Source: Verrucomicrobiota bacterium (lineage in GTDB: Bacteria > Verrucomicrobiota > Kiritimatiellia > CAIQIC01 > JAGNIJ01). From it: a stretch of DNA of 64,000 bases. This document shows, one piece after another, positions 49,901-57,744 of this stretch. The position numbers and the translations under genes were made by a program. The notes under the pieces are model-generated. The model had not been told where the DNA came from, searched no databases, and saw nothing but the letters and a program-made list of their open reading frames with translations. Each line of letters opens with the position of its first letter. Positions within the stretch are counted from its first letter, which is position 1. The stretch lies in contig JAKLGK010000007.1 in NCBI GenBank assembly GCA_022710725.1, positions 248,001-312,000 of the forward strand, given 5' to 3'.

Positions 49901-50210
49901 TTCGGTGTGCGCGCGTTTGGAGGGTCCGGGCGCGTGTTACTTCGAATTCAGATCTCAGTTTGTCGAAAGATTTCCTGTTGCTGGCATACGGCATTCTTCG
50001 CCGACTGACCGCGCCCGTCACGACAAGCTGGTCGAGTTAGTGGACAAGATGCTGGTGTTGGTTCCGAAGTTGCGGGCGGAGGCGAGCGAGTCCAAGCGGA
50101 AGACGTTACAGAACGCGGTGGACGCGACGGACCGGCAGATCGACCGGCTGGTGTATGAACTCTACGGGCTGACCGGGGAAGAGATCGCGCTGGTGGAGGG
50201 CGGGGCATGA
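46998..50210 (+). CDS. Type IIG-like restriction-modification enzyme (single chain)
   Basis: 1070 residues. An N-terminal PD-(D/E)xK nuclease has Asp81 in RADYLFRADGRERFVCEAKK and Glu95-x-Lys97. Then comes a helical linker (170-400). The N6-adenine methyltransferase has motif I LDPACGSGSFLLRAFE (about 475) and motif IV IGNPPYVRMEE (about 632). The C-terminal target-recognition part (about 640-1000) has GWKPLFGIKTGLNEAF and LFVLPTDSRFLLGLLNSKLG, typical of Eco57I/TaqI-like specificity domains. Cutting, methylation and recognition are in one chain. From about 48895 to 49990 the base composition drops well below the rest, so the specificity region looks swapped in. Residues around 437-458 come from a palindromic insert. 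ATGA overlap with the next gene. Confidence 0.92.
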   Translation: MKAAFESFQDELNRLVAAFEQGFQAFTAPDYSEARVREDFLNPLFRALGWDLANRRGLVQSQREVEIESRTDVAGRAKRADYLFRADGRERFVCEAKKPRETLGERYAFQAKRYAWNKGLPLAILTDFEDLKVYIVGGRPRPDRPDDGLWKTWNFRQFSLCAREIWDLLSRERVAAGSIEALLDSLPKARPVKGKARQPWLIRPERTKALDQDFLEYLDEQRLSLARDILANNTREDMLAEGRLNEAVQHILDRLLFLRICEDRDIDTGLRLAKIVETWRRAYGHEDRRRPKQGHFFREASAAYRAAPPAESLWAAVVGHLQALDRRPPGNMPHFNGNLFKPHFSEDLRVGDQWLCDFIEDLSDDESPYLFNVIPVEILGSVYERFLGKVIQPRGRGVAADEKPEVRKAGGVYYTPRYIVDYIVEQTVGKQLDEIAGVGRVGSTRRRDGGLGQAALPESPTYAVFDKKTRALKILDPACGSGSFLLRAFERVGEHYQRRFTEHPEDRKPDRCWTDPATGDVHLAVDLKRQILRNNIFGVDLDAQAVEVTQLSLYLKMLEGEDRQTIKQQRELFRDDTALLPPLENNIKHGNSLIASDFSLVPEDLMRVHAFDWDIQFAEIMKGGGFDAVIGNPPYVRMEEFAPIRKYLRSHYKAHEERADVYIYFLEKTLSLIGNTGLIAMIVSNKFTVAKYGQPLRSTIKNMGCVYEIADFAGARVFKGATVRTIVLVMGRNEKSPSSRTRYIPVPSAASFESIESGRLSVAQYANDAEQFLSPGQLTERPWALIPAGRADLLAKLSERFPDLVEAFGWKPLFGIKTGLNEAFVLDADARQHLLKTDRKNHEVIKPFLFGKDVKRYAIDDSGRHVIYFHNGGHPKEFPAVKTHLERFKSALNQRAAHQEWYELQQPAVALLPLLAKPKIVYPIIAPESRFALDDKGYLVNDKLFVLPTDSRFLLGLLNSKLGNFFFTSVCARLEGPGACYFEFRSQFVERFPVAGIRHSSPTDRARHDKLVELVDKMLVLVPKLRAEASESKRKTLQNAVDATDRQIDRLVYELYGLTGEEIALVEGGA
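48306..48368 (+). repeat. Palindromic double stem-loop inserted in frame in the R-M gene
   Basis: Ends GGGGTAGGGC (48306-48315) and GCCCTACCC (48360-48368) enclose stem GGCGCGTTG/CAACGCGCC (48313-48333) and stem GGCGGCTTGG/CCAAGCCGCC (48342-48362). It adds about 21 codons, encoding a Gly/Arg-rich stretch (GRVGSTRRRDGGLGQAALPE) between QLDEIAG and TYAVFDKKTR without breaking the frame. Confidence 0.8.
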
Positions 50211-50458
50211 GGTATCGGCTTTCCCGGCACGCGGCGCATGTCCTGCACGAGAGAGGCATTGCGGAGGAGTGGTTGGAGCGTGTCTTGCGTGAACCGCAAA
50301 AGGTGGAGCCTGATGAAGAAGACCGCGCGCTGGAGCATCGTCTGGCCTGCATCCCGGAACACGGCCATCGCGTTTTGCGCGTGGTCGTGAACAAATCGGT
50401 TCGACCCGAGAAGGTGGTCACGGTATATTTTGATCGAGCCATGAAGGGGAAGTTATGA
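50207..50458 (+). CDS. DUF4258 family protein, RelE-like toxin candidate
   Basis: 83 residues, MRYRLSRHAAHVLHERGIAE then EWLERVLREPQKVEPDEEDR, HRVLRVVVNKSVRPEKVVTV and YFDRAMKGKL. SxHAxxxxxERGI and the closing VVTVYFDR are hallmarks of DUF4258, a small fold related to RelE/HigB-type toxins. It overlaps the R-M gene by ATGA at 50207-50210 and the following DUF2283 gene by ATGA at 50455-50458, so all three are translated together. As a unit with DUF2283 it looks like a toxin-antitoxin pair; toxicity is not shown and some DUF4258 proteins may not be toxins. Confidence 0.85.
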   Translation: MRYRLSRHAAHVLHERGIAEEWLERVLREPQKVEPDEEDRALEHRLACIPEHGHRVLRVVVNKSVRPEKVVTVYFDRAMKGKL

Positions 50459-50694
50459 AGGTGAAGATAGACCGGGCGGAGGACGCCCTGTACCTGCGGC
50501 TTGATGGCGCTCCGGTGATCGAGTCCGAGCGGATCGCGCCCGGTGTGATTGTGGACCTGGACCGCCGGGCCCGGGTAGTCGGTGTGGAAGTTCTTCAGCT
50601 CTCCCGGCGCGTCCGGTTCGCCGGACCACGCAGGGCGGACCTGGCGGCACCAAGCCTCGTCCGCGAGAAACCGGCAAAGAAATATCGCGCGTGA
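50455..50694 (+). CDS. DUF2283 family protein, antitoxin candidate
   Basis: 79 residues, MKVKIDRAEDALYLRLDGAP then VIESERIAPGVIVDLDRRAR and VVGVEVLQLSRRV. The pattern D-x-x-x-DALY(I/L)xL followed by PGVIVDLDxxxxVVGVEVLxxS defines DUF2283. Such proteins are regularly encoded right after a DUF4258 protein and are considered its antitoxin. The extra C-terminal tail (about 57-79) is basic and may bind DNA or the toxin. The gene ends the R-M transcript; no terminator hairpin with a T run is seen after it, only a palindromic repeat at 50736. Confidence 0.85.
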   Translation: MKVKIDRAEDALYLRLDGAPVIESERIAPGVIVDLDRRARVVGVEVLQLSRRVRFAGPRRADLAAPSLVREKPAKKYRA

Positions 50695-50735
50695 TCCCGT
50701 TCAGCGACGCAAGGGCAGGAACGCCTCCCGGGCGG

Positions 50736-50756
50736 GGCGGCTTGGCCCAAGCCGCC
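50736..50756. repeat. Palindrome shared with the R-M gene insert
   Basis: GGCGGCTTGG-C-CCAAGCCGCC is the same stem as the second stem-loop of the element at 48306-48368, here alone in the gap between the DUF2283 gene and the beta-helix gene. It lacks a T run and is not a normal terminator. Confidence 0.75.
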
Positions 50757-50806
50757 GCCGCGGAAACACGTTTTTCCCGGCCGACGAATACATCGAGGTG
50801 AATCGT

Positions 50807-53800
50807 ATGCGTTTGGGCAAATGGCGGAAGGTGGCGGTCTGTGCGTGGTGTGTGCTCTCTGTATCCGCCTGCGCGGCGGACTGGTACGTCAAGACCAACG
50901 GCAGCGACGGGGCCGCCGGGACGAACTGGGCCACGGCGAAGGCGACGATCCAGGCGGCGGTGGACGCGGCGAATCCCGGCGATGTCGTGTGGGTGACGAA
51001 CGGCGTGTACGACGCCGGCGGGACCACGAACCGGATCATCGACTCGGTGCTGACCAACCGCGTGGCGATCTACAAGCCGCTGACGGTGCGCAGCGTGAAC
51101 GGGCCCGCGGCGACGTTCATCGTGGGCCGGCCGGCGTCCGGGCTGGGGGGGGAAGGAATCGACGCCGTCCGGTGCGTCTCCCTGACGAACGGGGCGTTCC
51201 TGGGCGGATTCACGCTGACGAACGGTCACACCACCGGTTCGGTCAGCGGCTCCGACGGTTGCGGCGGCGGGGTCTGGGGCGCGTACAGCAACGCGGTGGT
51301 GTCGAATTGCGTCATCACCGGGTGCACGGCCTGGGAAGGGGGCGGCGCGTACGCGGGGCGGCTGGAGGATTGCCGGATCGTGGGCAACGAGGCGGGCCAG
51401 GGCGGCGGCGTATCTTATTCGTATGGCCCGCCCGCCAAGCTCTTGCGGTGCGCGCTGTTCCGAAACTCGACCTACAACTGGGGCGGCGGGGCCTATAACG
51501 CCGAGCTGACAGGCTGCGAGGTCGTCAGCAACTTCGCGAGCTCCGGCGGCGGCGGGGCGATGTACTCGACCTTGTCGAACTGCGTGGTGAACGAGAATTA
51601 CGGCCACTACGGGGGCGCGGCCTTCAGCTGCACGCTCGCGAACTGCCTGATGATCAGCAATTCCGCGGGCTACGGCGGCGGCGCGTACCGGAGCACGCTC
51701 AACAACTGCACCGTGGCCGGGAATATCGTGTCCGATGACGGCGGCGGGGTTTTGTCCTGCACCCTGTACAATTGCATTGTGTACTACAACCAGGCGCCGG
51801 AAGGGCCCAACTGGTATGTCGAGAGTTATGGCTTTGCCACCTCCATCTACTTTTCCTGCACGACGCCCCTCCCACCCAAGATCGGGAATTTCACCGATGC
51901 GCCGGGGTTTGTCGATGCGGCCGGCGGCAATTATCGCCTGGCGAGCAATTCCCCTTGCGTGAATACGGGGCTCTACCAGAACTGGATGGCTTCGGCAAGG
52001 GACCTGGACGGGTCCAATCGCATCGCCCACGCCGTGGTGGACCTGGGGGCCTACGAGTACAGCGGGCCCTTGACCTTGCCGGTGACGGCGGCGACAGTGG
52101 CCGGCCCGGCCGTCACGCTGACGAACCGGTTCGTCACCAACACGGTTTCCGTCGTCCCGCCGGGCGCGACGCCGCCCCTGTACTATTCCTGGTCGCCGGC
52201 GCCGACCTCCGGTCAGGGCACGGCCCAGGCGGTGTACCGGTACTCGACGCCGGGCACGAAAGTCGTGACCGTGCTGGTCTCGAATCTCCTTAGCGGGGCC
52301 GTGGGCACCGGCATCGTGCACATCGCCGTGGCGTCGAACGCCTACGTGGCGGTGACGGGGAACGATGCGAACGACGGGTTCCGCTGGGCCACGGCGAAGC
52401 GAACGATCCAGGCCGGGGTGGATGCCGTGAGCACGGGCTACACGGTGTGGGTTTCCAACGGGGTCTACGACACGGGCGGGCGCCCGTGCGGCGGCCAGAC
52501 CCTGACGAATCGAGTCAGCCTGGACAAGTTCGTCATCGTGCGCAGCGTGAACGGGCCGGAGCACACGGTCATCGTCGGGCAGGCGGATCCTTTTAATCCG
52601 GACGGGGAATATGGTCCGGCGGCCGTGCGCGGGGCCTACCTGACCAACCGGGCCGTCCTGGCCGGGTTCACGGTTTCGGGCGGCCGCACGGATCATCAGG
52701 AGGATTCTCCGTTCACGGCCATGGAGTACGGGGGCGGCCTCTACTGCGTCTCGACCCAGTCCGTGGTGTCCAACTGCTGGGTCATGAACAACGTCGCCTA
52801 CCAGGACGGCGGGGGCGTGATGGGGGGCACGCTGCAAAGCTGTCGGATCGAGTCCAACCGGGCCGCCAGCGGGGGCGGCGTGGCGGGCGACATGGTCAGC
52901 GGCGGGGCGGTCGTGCTGTCCAACTGCGTGCTGGCGGGCAACTCGACCTGGAACTGGGGCGGCGGCGCGTACAATGCGCGCATGCACGGCTGCCGGGTGA
53001 GCGGAAACCAGGCGGCATCCGGCGGCGGCGGGGCCGCGCAGTCCGTCCTGTACGGGTGCGTCCTGGAGTCGAATACGGCCAACAGCGGGGGCGGCGTGGA
53101 AGGCGGCGCGGCGTTCAGTTGCGTCATGCAGAGCAACGCGGCGGTGTGGGGCGGCGCCGCCGAGCGGTCGCTGCTCGTCAATTGCACGCTGATCGGCAAT
53201 GCGGCCTCGCAGAGCGGCGGCGGCGCGGCCAACTGCGTCCTGTCGAATTGCATCGCCTGGTTCAACAGCGCGCCCGAGGGCACCAATTGGTACGTCGATG
53301 AGTGGGAAACGACGAACATCGCCTACACCTGCGCCGTTCCGCTGCCGCCGGGGCCGGGCAACATCGCCGCCGATCCGGCGCTGCGCGACGCGGCCGCGGG
53401 CGACTGGCGGCTGGCCACCCATTCGCCGTGCGTCGACAAGGGCACGAACCAAGCCTGGATGACCGGGGCCCTGGACGTCGAGGGCAAACCCAGGATGCTC
53501 AACGCCCGCGTGGACATGGGCGCCTGCGAGCTGGTGCCCCCGTCCTGGGACTCCAACACCAACGGCCTGCCGGACTGGTGGGAATGGGACTACTCGCACA
53601 GCTTCACCGGCATGAGCGCCACGGCGGACGGGGACGGCGACCGCGTGCTCAACCGGGACGAATACGGCGCGCGCACGGACCCGACGAATGCCGAGTCGTA
53701 CCTGGGGATGGCCCTCCCGCCGCTGGCCGGCGGCCCGACCGGCCTCGTCGTGCGGTGGCGCAGCGTGAAGGACCGGACCTACCACGTGGATCGCGCCACG

Positions 53801-53932
53801 AACCTGCTTTCGTCCTCCGCCTTTACGAACGTGTTCGCGAATGTCCCGGGCCAGGCGGATTACACGTCGGTCACCGACGCCACGGCCACGGCCGCGGGCC
53901 CCTACCTGTACCGCGTGCGCACGCAACCGTAG
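50807..53932 (+). CDS. Secreted right-handed beta-helix repeat protein
   Basis: 1041 residues from the ATG at 50807 (GAGGTG ribosome site). The signal peptide is MRLGKWRKVAVCAWCVLSVS, cut near CAA-DWYVKTNG. Two tandem pectate-lyase-like modules begin at WYVKTNGSDGAAGTNWATAK and YVAVTGNDANDGFRWATAKR. Each has IQAxVDAxxxGxxVWVxNGVYDxGG followed by many short Gly-Gly-Gly rungs such as GGGAYNAELTGCEV and closing NSPCVxxG. A PKD-like spacer joins them. The C-terminus has NTNGLPDWWEWDYSHSFTGM and a Ca-binding-like DGDGDRVLNRDEYGARTDPT, common in secreted proteins of PVC bacteria, then a beta-sandwich tail. A cell-surface adhesin or glycan-binding/degrading role is likely; catalytic residues not identified. 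Confidence 0.88.
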   Translation: MRLGKWRKVAVCAWCVLSVSACAADWYVKTNGSDGAAGTNWATAKATIQAAVDAANPGDVVWVTNGVYDAGGTTNRIIDSVLTNRVAIYKPLTVRSVNGPAATFIVGRPASGLGGEGIDAVRCVSLTNGAFLGGFTLTNGHTTGSVSGSDGCGGGVWGAYSNAVVSNCVITGCTAWEGGGAYAGRLEDCRIVGNEAGQGGGVSYSYGPPAKLLRCALFRNSTYNWGGGAYNAELTGCEVVSNFASSGGGGAMYSTLSNCVVNENYGHYGGAAFSCTLANCLMISNSAGYGGGAYRSTLNNCTVAGNIVSDDGGGVLSCTLYNCIVYYNQAPEGPNWYVESYGFATSIYFSCTTPLPPKIGNFTDAPGFVDAAGGNYRLASNSPCVNTGLYQNWMASARDLDGSNRIAHAVVDLGAYEYSGPLTLPVTAATVAGPAVTLTNRFVTNTVSVVPPGATPPLYYSWSPAPTSGQGTAQAVYRYSTPGTKVVTVLVSNLLSGAVGTGIVHIAVASNAYVAVTGNDANDGFRWATAKRTIQAGVDAVSTGYTVWVSNGVYDTGGRPCGGQTLTNRVSLDKFVIVRSVNGPEHTVIVGQADPFNPDGEYGPAAVRGAYLTNRAVLAGFTVSGGRTDHQEDSPFTAMEYGGGLYCVSTQSVVSNCWVMNNVAYQDGGGVMGGTLQSCRIESNRAASGGGVAGDMVSGGAVVLSNCVLAGNSTWNWGGGAYNARMHGCRVSGNQAASGGGGAAQSVLYGCVLESNTANSGGGVEGGAAFSCVMQSNAAVWGGAAERSLLVNCTLIGNAASQSGGGAANCVLSNCIAWFNSAPEGTNWYVDEWETTNIAYTCAVPLPPGPGNIAADPALRDAAAGDWRLATHSPCVDKGTNQAWMTGALDVEGKPRMLNARVDMGACELVPPSWDSNTNGLPDWWEWDYSHSFTGMSATADGDGDRVLNRDEYGARTDPTNAESYLGMALPPLAGGPTGLVVRWRSVKDRTYHVDRATNLLSSSAFTNVFANVPGQADYTSVTDATATAAGPYLYRVRTQP

Positions 53933-54238
53933 GGGGCGGGAACCATCCATGCGGTCTTTCCGGGGTGCGCTTCACCCTCCACGAACGCCCGCCCGCCGCG
54001 GAATGACCCGGTCGGAAGCGGCGCGGCGGAGGGCTGTGCGTTACCCGGGTGCCCGAAAAAACCGGTTGTATTCCTCCCGGCACTCGGTACACTGCGGCCT
54101 GCTTGTAGAGAGAGCTTCGACAGTGAGATGGTGGATGGTCCAGCCGCCCGATACCGTTTCGGCGGGGGACGATCTGAAACCCGAACAGGTCGGGAACAAT
54201 CACCGAAATCTCCCCCGCAGCAGAAAGCAAGAAAACGC
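53933..54238. other. Gap between the beta-helix and RRM genes
   Basis: About 306 bases with no convincing gene. It should contain the promoter and long 5' leader of the RRM gene, but I cannot pick a firm -10/-35 pair. The final stretch before the RRM start is purine-rich (AAAGCAAGAAAACGC) without a standard ribosome site. Confidence 0.5.
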
Positions 54239-54541
54239 ATGGCCACGAAACTGTATGTAGGCAACCTGTCGTTCAACACCACGGAAGGCGATCTTCAGCG
54301 CCTGTTCGAGCAGGCCGGTCGCGTCGTCAGTTGCACGATCATCATGGACAAGTTCACGAACAAATCCCGCGGGTTCGGATTCGTGGAAATGTCCTCCCAG
54401 GAAGAGGCGAACAAGGCCATTGCCGACTTCAATGGCAAGGACATGGACGGACGCGCCCTGACGGTGAACGAGGCCAAGCCCCGCGAGGAACGTCCGCGCG
54501 GCGGCGGGTTCGGCGGCGGCGGTCGTCGCGAATGGCGTTGA
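54239..54541 (+). CDS. RNA-binding protein with a single RRM domain
   Basis: 100 residues from the ATG at 54239. RNP2 is KLYVGNLSFNTTEGDLQRLF, RNP1 is KSRGFGFVEMSSQEEANKAI, and AIADFNGKDMDGRALTVNEA completes the fold. The Gly/Arg tail (PRGGGFGGGGRREWR) matches the cold-induced Rbp type found in cyanobacteria and PVC bacteria. It binds single-stranded RNA in the cytoplasm, probably as a cold or stress RNA chaperone. It is a single-gene unit with its own terminator; the long untranslated leader fits post-transcriptional control, as in cold-shock genes, but this is inference. Confidence 0.93.
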   Translation: MATKLYVGNLSFNTTEGDLQRLFEQAGRVVSCTIIMDKFTNKSRGFGFVEMSSQEEANKAIADFNGKDMDGRALTVNEAKPREERPRGGGFGGGGRREWR

Positions 54542-54564
54542 GGCCGGCTGGTTGATGGATTCAG

Positions 54565-54601
54565 CAGGGCGTCTCCCGCGCGGGGCGCCCTGCCTGTTTT
54601 T
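54565..54601 (+). terminator. Rho-independent terminator of the RRM gene
   Basis: AGGGCGTCTC pairs with GGGGCGCCCT (10 bp, two GU pairs) around a CCGCGC loop, followed by GCCTG and five T. It ends at the stop codon of the convergent radical SAM gene. Confidence 0.85.
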
Positions 54602-56265
54602 CAGCGCACCCGGCCGCCGCGATAGCGCGTCACGATGGTGGCGGGCTGGAGGCGGTCGCCGAGCAGGCGCAAGCGGACATCCCACCGCGCGGCGAGCAGT
54701 CGCGCGCCGAGGCGCGTCAGCCGTTCCGTGATCCGGATCGGACCGAGGATCTCCCGCTGCTCCGCGTCGAGCGCGATCGCCCGGCGCCGTTCCTTCTCGT
54801 TGACGGCGCGCCGCTCGATCACGGGCAACAGGTGCGAGTACAGCCGCGCGCGGCGGCGCAGTTGCTGCATCCGGGCCTCCAGGCAGGCGTCCCTCGACGT
54901 CATCGCGGCCAGCGTGCGGTATCCGCGAACGGCGGTCTCGGTCATCCGGTAGATCGAACTCGAGTTGACCTCGAAATCCCTCCGGAACGCCGCGTCGAGC
55001 CAGCGTTTGGGCTCGCCGCCGGGGAATCCCGGGTGGCGCCAGTTCAGCTGGTTCTGCCCGTGCCATTCCTCGTACGGCAGGTCGTCCTTCAGCAGGCCGC
55101 GCCTCTTGTGATCCTCGTACAGCCGCGTCACCGGCATGCCGGTGTAGAGCATGAACTGGATCATGTCGGCGTTCAGGCCGACCACGAAATCGATGTCGGC
55201 GCCGATGTTCTCGGGCGTGTGGTGCTCCATGCAGAGCATCGCCGAGCCGAGCACGGACACGCCGTGCCGGCGCAGGTCCCGGACGAGCCGGGCCGCGTCG
55301 AGGCCGGCGTTCTTGGCGAATTCGTCGGCGCTCTGCGACTCGAAACCGATCCATACCATGGTCACGCCGAGCCGGACCATGTTCTCGATGCCGAACGCGG
55401 CGATGGCCTCGGCGGACGAGGAAATGTAGAAGCTGAACCATCGCCTGTTTTTCTCCATCTCGGCGAGCAGGTCCAGCGCGCGGGCATGGTCCTTCAGGAA
55501 GTTCTCGTCCATCACGGAGAACACGGGGGTGCGCCGCGCCCCGGCGATCCGGCAGCACTGCTCGAACACCTCCCGTCCCGTGCGGAGGAACGGGACGTAG
55601 GCCTTCTCGAAAAAATGGCTGGTGCAGCAGAAGTTGCACGCGTTGACGCAGCCCAGGCCGGGGACGAGGACGCTGGGCGTCGGGCCCGGGATGGGGACGC
55701 CGAAGATGCTCTCGTATTCGCTGCACGGCAGGACCGGGTGGACGATCGGCGCCGCGGGTTCCTGGCCGAGGAACGTCCGCATCCAGCGGATGCCCTCGCC
55801 GCGGGCCACGTGGTCGCAGTCGATCAGGTCCTCGACGCCCTCGATCGCGGCGCCGTGCCCGCCGAGGACGATGACGGAGCCGGGGGCGTGGAGCCGGACC
55901 AGGCGCGCCATCTCCTTGGCCTTGGCGTAATTGGGGGTGATGAACGAGAGGCCGACGATGTCGTAGCCCTTCCGGATCTCGCGAATGAAGCGCCGGCGCG
56001 AAGGGAAGTCGAGGACCGTCACGTCCGCGTCGACGTTGGCGGCGATGAAGTAGAGGCCGAACGAGCGGTGATGGAGGCGCAGGGAGGCCGGGCCCTGGAG
56101 GCGGGTTACCTGGTTGTGGTACAGCTCCATGGTGTTTTCCCGGCGCCCGTACAGGTCGTCAATGCCGTACGGTCCAAAAACGCCGCAGAGAAGCAGGCGT
56201 GGAGCCCGTCCCGGCCCTCGCCATCGGGGCCCGCCTGCGGGGATGTCCTGTGGGTGCTGCGCCAT
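54601..56265 (-). CDS. B12-binding-domain radical SAM protein
   Basis: 554 residues. N-terminal RLLLCGVFGPYGIDDLYGRR and ENTMELYHNQVTRLQGPASL open a cobalamin-binding-type domain (YDIVGLSFITPNYAKAKEMA; VIVLGGHGAAIEGVEDLID; CDHVARGEG). The radical SAM core has VPGLGCVNACNFCCTSHFF with the CxxxCxxC cluster motif, then ENFLKDHARALDLLAEMEKN, SSAEAIAAFGIENMVRLGVT and WIGFESQSADEF. The C-terminal 150 residues are basic and helical. This is the class that methylates or rearranges unreactive carbons in lipids and antibiotics (HpnR/HpnJ-like layout). No partner genes are next to it; substrate unknown. The ATG at 56265 keeps the conserved N-terminal strand. Confidence 0.9.
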   Translation of the reverse strand: MAQHPQDIPAGGPRWRGPGRAPRLLLCGVFGPYGIDDLYGRRENTMELYHNQVTRLQGPASLRLHHRSFGLYFIAANVDADVTVLDFPSRRRFIREIRKGYDIVGLSFITPNYAKAKEMARLVRLHAPGSVIVLGGHGAAIEGVEDLIDCDHVARGEGIRWMRTFLGQEPAAPIVHPVLPCSEYESIFGVPIPGPTPSVLVPGLGCVNACNFCCTSHFFEKAYVPFLRTGREVFEQCCRIAGARRTPVFSVMDENFLKDHARALDLLAEMEKNRRWFSFYISSSAEAIAAFGIENMVRLGVTMVWIGFESQSADEFAKNAGLDAARLVRDLRRHGVSVLGSAMLCMEHHTPENIGADIDFVVGLNADMIQFMLYTGMPVTRLYEDHKRRGLLKDDLPYEEWHGQNQLNWRHPGFPGGEPKRWLDAAFRRDFEVNSSSIYRMTETAVRGYRTLAAMTSRDACLEARMQQLRRRARLYSHLLPVIERRAVNEKERRRAIALDAEQREILGPIRITERLTRLGARLLAARWDVRLRLLGDRLQPATIVTRYRGGRVR

Positions 56266-56586
56266 GCGGTGTTCTATCGGCTATCCTGCGCGCAGGATGA
56301 AGCGTGCAGGGCGGGGGCACAAGGAAATCCCGCTCGCGGGTCCGGAAGGCGGCGCCTGACCGGATGTCCCCATGCACAAATCCATCATCCACGTCACCGT
56401 CTGGCAATCCCCCAATGAACCGGTCGAAACGGCCCGCCGTCCAATCCTGCCCGACTTGTGTTGCGATCGTGAGCGATGGCGGCGTGATCAGTCCCGAGCA
56501 TTAAAAAGCTTCACGAGAGGCATCGTCAGGTTATGATATCTGCCGTCGGGGGCGTCATGGAACGAATGGCGCGGGAGGCGCAGAAC
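56266..56586. other. Gap between divergent radical SAM and zinc-ribbon genes
   Basis: About 320 bases. Short open frames occur but none has a ribosome site or recognisable product. It must hold promoters for both divergent genes. ATTAAAAAGCTTC around 56500 is the only AT-rich patch; no clear promoter pair was found. Confidence 0.45.
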
Positions 56587-57714
56587 ATGAGCGTAACGTG
56601 CTCGCAGTGTGGCCAAATGATTCCTCCCATCGGGGCCGCGTTTTGTCCGCATTGCGGCGCACCGCTCGGCCGGGCGCCGAATCCGCCAGAAAGCCCCGTC
56701 GCGCCGCCGATGCCGAACCCGGCGGCCCCGCCGCAGGGCATGCGATTCAGAGGCGTTGTCTGCATGGACCAAACTCTTCGCTCGCCGGCGTTCCAGATGG
56801 TCATTCCGGAGGGATGGACCTTCGAGGGTGGGTTGGTGTGGGATCAGAGGAACATCGCATTTCCCGCGCAACTGATCTACCGGGTCGTTTCTCCGGACGG
56901 CCAGACAGCGCTTGAGCAAATGCCTGCGCTGGGGTTTATCTGGGCACAAGGGGGCTTGATGGGCGGGTTCGGGGTGCAGTACGGGCGGGAAATGCGAATG
57001 CCCATGGATGCGCCGCAGGTGCTGACAGAGATCGTCATTCCTCGTTACCGGGGCAACCGGCAGCCCGGGATCGTCTCGCCTCCCGAACCAGCACCGGACT
57101 ACTTGCAAGCCATAGTGACCGGATCGGGTGCGCAGGACCTGCCGCCACAGATGCGAGGCGGCCGCGTGCGCATCCAGTACGACCAGTTCATCGAGGAAAT
57201 AGCGTGCATTACGGCCTACTCCCAGACCAACGGAGGGAGCCTCTGGGCCTGCGCGGCTATCATTGGAATCCGGGCTCGCACGGATATGTTCCCAGCCCTA
57301 TGCCCGATGCTCCGCGGCATGATCGCGTCCATCCAGGGCAATCCCGGTTGGCACGCCGCGGTGAATCAGGTCCAGAGTTCGCTGATCCAGGGGCAGATGG
57401 CAAACATTGAGGCGGCGGGCCAGTTGAGCCGCTCCATTAGCGCCCAGAACAATGCCATGATTGCGCAGATGAATGCCCGGCGAGCCGCAACCCCGCGGAT
57501 GGATGGCGGTGGCGGGGGCGGCGGGGCCTACCGGTTTGGCCAAGCCATGCGCGGGACGGAAGACGCCGTGGATTCGCACGACGGGCACACCGTCGAGATT
57601 CCCGCGTCCGGCACCAATGCCTGGTCGAACGCCCTCGGCGACCGGATGGTGACCGACGACCCCAACTTTAATCCCAACCTGCACTCCAACCAGGATTGGC
57701 GGGAGATGAAGTAG
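56587..57714 (+). CDS. Zinc-ribbon protein of unknown function
   Basis: 375 residues from the ATG at 56587, eight bases after a GGGAGG ribosome site; earlier in-frame ATGs from 56533 add nothing that looks folded. The zinc ribbon is VTCSQCGQMIPPIGAAFCPH and CGAPL (4-28), then a Pro-rich hinge (30-52). The middle (55-275) is a globular region beginning FRGVVCMDQTLRSPAFQMVI, PEGWTFEGGLVWDQRNIAFP. The C-terminal part has a helix rich in Gln/Asn (SLIQGQMANIEAAGQLSRSI, AQNNAMIAQMNARR), a Gly run, and the ending NPNLHSNQDWREMK. The opening CxxC...CxxC with a linker is common in cytosolic or membrane-associated sensor proteins of unknown task. No membrane segment seen. Confidence 0.75.
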   Translation: MSVTCSQCGQMIPPIGAAFCPHCGAPLGRAPNPPESPVAPPMPNPAAPPQGMRFRGVVCMDQTLRSPAFQMVIPEGWTFEGGLVWDQRNIAFPAQLIYRVVSPDGQTALEQMPALGFIWAQGGLMGGFGVQYGREMRMPMDAPQVLTEIVIPRYRGNRQPGIVSPPEPAPDYLQAIVTGSGAQDLPPQMRGGRVRIQYDQFIEEIACITAYSQTNGGSLWACAAIIGIRARTDMFPALCPMLRGMIASIQGNPGWHAAVNQVQSSLIQGQMANIEAAGQLSRSISAQNNAMIAQMNARRAATPRMDGGGGGGGAYRFGQAMRGTEDAVDSHDGHTVEIPASGTNAWSNALGDRMVTDDPNFNPNLHSNQDWREMK

Positions 57715-57744
57715 CCGCGGCGACTCCCGTACCGGTGCTTAGGC

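Noticed and set aside
56304..56504. A 66-codon frame ending in a CxxC-bearing stretch.
   Set aside because: There is no ribosome site, a shadow-like Arg/Pro/Ser composition upstream, and no recognisable product.
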